In this document: one piece after another, positions 62,001 through 64,000 of the stretch
Numbering within the stretch: position 1 is the stretch's first letter
Layout of the letters: every line of letters starts with the position of its first letter
NCBI RefSeq assembly: GCF_034702125.1
Contig: NC_085867.1
Span: 46,308,935 to 46,372,934, forward strand
Source: Engraulis encrasicolus
Taxonomy: Eukaryota; Chordata; Actinopteri; Clupeiformes; Engraulidae
Length of the DNA stretch: 64,000 nucleotides
Direction of reading: 5' to 3'
The notes under the pieces: model-generated
Database searches by the model: none
What the model saw: only the letters and a program-made list of their open reading frames with translations
Told to the model about the DNA's origin: nothing
Made by a program: the position numbers and the translations under genes

Positions 62001-63638
62001 AAGTGACTCATGTTTCGGCGCATCCGAGTCAAACATGTCATGTGTTGCCATTAAACAGTCATGGGATAATACAGATTAGACAGCATCTGTCAAATGTTGT
62101 AGTACTTTCTCTGCTGTTTGGAACAGGACCTCAGACACTCAAGTAAGCACATTTTGACTATCCTAAAAATAGGTGATGAAGGCCCAGTCAATAGAGTCCT
62201 TGTGAATGGTAGTTGGAGATTCTGGGACACACTATAGTAAAATAAATATTCACATGCCCCTTCTCTCTAGACTAAGAGTCATAATTGATAAGTAGCAGTT
62301 GATGGGCCTACACATTCTGTTGATGTAGCCAGAGAGCCACATAGCCCATTTAAATCAAAGTCTACATTTTCCAGTGTGAATGTTTATTTAAAGGGACATT
62401 GTGCAGGAAATGGTCAAAAAAGGTACTGCAACTATGCTGCTCATTGAAACTGGGCTGCCTATTGCCAAATTTGATCTTTACATGAAAGTTTACTAAGTAA
62501 TAAACAAATATTTTCTAGTATGGTCCAAGTAGAGTCATTTTTGCAGCTAAAAATGGCTATTTTTGGAAATTCAAAATGGCGGACCATGGAGAAGATCCCC
62601 CTTTTCATGTATGAAAAGTGCAATTTTTCCAGTCATAATGAATACTTACTGTATGAATTTGATGGTGGTGGTAAGTATTCATGAAAAAGGTAACATTAGT
62701 GAATGGGCAGCATGAATTCTGGAAATAAACAACTAAAAATCTCACACAGTGTCCTTTTAAATACCTATGAAAAAGTGGATCATGATGTTGACTTTTTTTC
62801 AAACCACTGCTACAGCAACTCATTCTACCCTTACTTCAGGACAGTCCAGGAGCTGACAAGCAATGAGTTGGGCAGAAGCACTATATGGGCAGCCTAACAG
62901 GAACTAGCAAACCGGAAATCCTGTGGTAGCATGATAAACACCGAAATGGGAGGGGTGAGTGGGCGTGGTAATAAGATGGACAGCGTTTCAGAAATAAACT
63001 TCCTTGATCTGACAATAATCATAGATTCTGATGGTCACTTATAGAAAAAGCACTGACAGGAACACCAAAGGTGAATTTCAACATCAAACAACAAATACAA
63101 CAACATGTTTTTCTATAGCACAATTGCACAACTGTACAGTTGACTCAAAGTGCTTTCAAATACATACACGACATACACATTCCCACATTCCTACACCAGC
63201 TCTGGAGGCTGCCATAGGCCTACGGTGCCAAATGTATGAGTTTCACAACAACACGCAATATTATGCATGTGTTTGCAAGTGTCTGGCGGTTTGAGCTACA
63301 TGTTGAAAAAGACTGCTGACTATGCTGTGCACGTTATACAGATTTATAAATGTAGGCCTATTTAACACAATTTATAGGCCTACCTGTTCTGAAGGTTTTG
63401 TAGACTGGTTTACTTTGACCTCCATTGACAACAGTGGAAACACAGATTTTGTAATCTGCTGGAGGTCGCAAGTTAACAGTGTGACTGCAGAACTCTTTAT
63501 GTAAGGAATCGACAAGTTCCCCATCTTTGAAAATCTCAAGCAGGTAAGCCACATTATCCAGGCCAGCTGGCTTGGTCCACTTCACACAGGCTTTATGTAG
63601 CTTTGAATTCACCTGGAGATTCTGTGGATGTGGGATCT
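55505..63638 (-). CDS. Right FN3-AIG1 (GIMAP-like) gene, spliced, 5' incomplete
   Basis: Gene model joining exons 63638-63384, 61813-61559, 60882-60625, 59294-59013 and 56079-55505 on the - strand. All FN3 exons are phase 1-1; the last enters in phase 1 and ends in a stop. Product: at least three class-2 FN3 modules, one class-3, then AIG1 GTPase. A class-1 FN3 and the start codon are expected beyond 64 kb. All splice sites seen are canonical, so this copy looks intact, unlike its inverted partner at 0.5-5.9 kb. A Tc1 element (56.9-58.5 kb) and a hAT MITE (59.4-59.7 kb) lie in introns. Confidence 0.78.
56228..56512 (+). mobile_element. Probable solo LTR
   Basis: A TATA-like ctataaaag at 56335, a polyadenylation word aataaa at 56444, TG at the left and acaaca at the right give the layout of an LTR. 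No internal retroelement proteins nearby. Ends and target duplication are not certain. Confidence 0.4.
56907..58504 (+). mobile_element. Tc1/mariner element, inactive
   Basis: Inverted ends cagtgaggagaataagtatt / aatacttattctcctcactg, about 80 bases long, flanked by TA (56905-56906 and 58505-58506). The transposase reading frame begins at 57273 (MGQTKKLSKDVRDKILELNK) on + and is broken by stops and frameshifts. It lies in the intron before the AIG1 exon of the right gene. Confidence 0.92.
59013..59294 (-). CDS. FN3 exon, class 3 (right gene)
   Basis: A phase 1-1 exon of 282 nt, acceptor tttcag, donor gcag|gtaaaa. FN3 domain starting IPAPEGLTVKVSDD, with LTWKISPKLKQ and LKTGTLYNVKVYTVLENGEK. 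Three residues longer than its left partner (3211-3483) near DDAGRSATL. Its intact donor shows what the left copy has lost. Confidence 0.82.
59415..59734. mobile_element. hAT MITE with target duplication
   Basis: 320 bp, ends cagtgtttctcaactgg / ccagttgagaaccactg. Flanks gcatagag and gcatagac match at seven of eight bases. In an intron of the right gene. Confidence 0.85.
59825..59905. repeat. Short inverted repeat
   Basis: ttaccaccatgtccaaaagc (59826-59845) is followed by its reverse complement ending near 59904, with acgcgtttgc words in the stem and gtctatcaagcttgccg in the loop. Confidence 0.6.
60625..60882 (-). CDS. FN3 exon, class 2 (right gene)
   Basis: A phase 1-1 exon of 258 nt, acceptor catgcag, donor acag|gtaata. 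It begins IPPPQSVQVTTKLL, with VKWTKPAILDHASY and ESAPVCQTFGTG. It is the partner of the left-gene exon 2327-2587, and both flanking introns match that locus in reverse complement. Confidence 0.82.
61559..61813 (-). CDS. FN3 exon, class 2 (right gene)
   Basis: A phase 1-1 exon of 255 nt, acceptor catgcag, donor acag|gtacaa. It begins VQAPQNVQVNTKLL, with VKWTKPAGVDNATY, YKINVSTISNGVQSTP and SKTFKTG. It shares a SHTVNFLPPANYK-type segment with the 63.4 kb exon. Confidence 0.8.
62388..62760. mobile_element. 'gggacactgtg' MITE, copy 4
   Basis: ttaaagggacattgtg to cacagtgtccttttaa, about 370 bp. Most similar to copies 1 and 3. In an intron of the right gene. Confidence 0.8.
63384..63638 (-). CDS. 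FN3 exon, class 2 (right gene)
   Basis: A phase 1-1 exon of 255 nt (85 codons), acceptor catgcag, donor acag|gtaggc. FN3 domain starting IPHPQNLQVNSKL, with VKWTKPAGLDNVAY, YKICVSTVVNGGQSKP and a terminal YKTFRTG. Most similar to the next class-2 exon at 61559-61813. Confidence 0.8.
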
Positions 63639-64000
63639 CTGCATGAGGGAAGGGAAGACATCAGTCATGAAGATTTTCATATCATTTTAGATCATCGATA
63701 TGATCACTGGATGCCTCAATGACAATTTGTATTAGAAGAAATGGCTCAAGTCAGATCGCCATCATGTTTAGGCAGTGTAACGCCACCACAATCGGTTACC
63801 GGACCAAGACAGTGGCACCCATTGATTGTCATTGGTGGTACCAAAGGATGGGCCACGGCAAAATTCTGAATATCACATCTAGTATGGAGTGACCATCACT
63901 AGGGTTGTGGGTGTGTTCTGACTGTCACACCAATGACCCTGGCTCAGATCCCCACTTTACCACCCCAGAAGGTCTGGGTTCAAGTCACGGCTGGGAAACT
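63639..64000. other. Intron of right gene at window edge
   Basis: Ends in ggtctgggttcaagtcacgg, a B-box-like word suggesting a SINE running out of the window. No coding exon. Confidence 0.4.

Overview
This is vertebrate nuclear DNA, almost certainly from a teleost fish. Short exons carry GT/AG splice sites and long introns. Fish-type transposons are dense: hAT and piggyBac-like MITEs, Tc1, L1, L2, tRNA-derived SINEs and long microsatellites. A clupeiform such as an anchovy or herring is only a weak guess. No bacterial, phage or plasmid feature is visible.

The window holds a cluster of spliced genes that end in a GIMAP/AIG1 GTPase exon preceded by fibronectin type III (FN3) exons. (1) Left gene, + strand, 559-5890, open at its 5' side: FN3 class 1, class 2, class 3, AIG1. 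(2) Middle gene, - strand, 34173-22571: Ser-rich start exon, double B-box (TRIM-like) exon, 40-nt basic microexon, six FN3 exons (one class 1, four class 2, one class 3), AIG1. All phases agree and give one 2613-nt frame of about 870 residues. (3) Right gene, - strand, 63638-55505, open at its 5' side: three class-2 FN3 exons, one class-3, AIG1. FN3 exons are phase 1-1, so modules can be gained or lost without frame change. Upstream of the middle gene (34.7-42.2 kb) lies an array of related Ser-rich phase 2-2 exons, partly tandemly duplicated and partly decayed.

The left and right genes face each other and lie in an old inverted duplication. Coding and non-coding blocks at about 1.9-8.7 kb reappear in reverse complement at about 61-47 kb, interrupted by later insertions (Tc1, an L1 inside a long-TIR element). 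Between the arms lie the middle gene, the first four exons of wdr41 (16.0-14.4 kb, - strand) with no later exons, and a frameshifted CARD-domain remnant at 10.9-11.2 kb.

The likely common theme is cytosolic innate immunity: GIMAP GTPases, TRIM B-boxes, a CARD relic and fast module turnover. That function is inferred from domain families and is not shown by the sequence. The rest is mostly mobile elements, several with clear target-site duplications and nesting.
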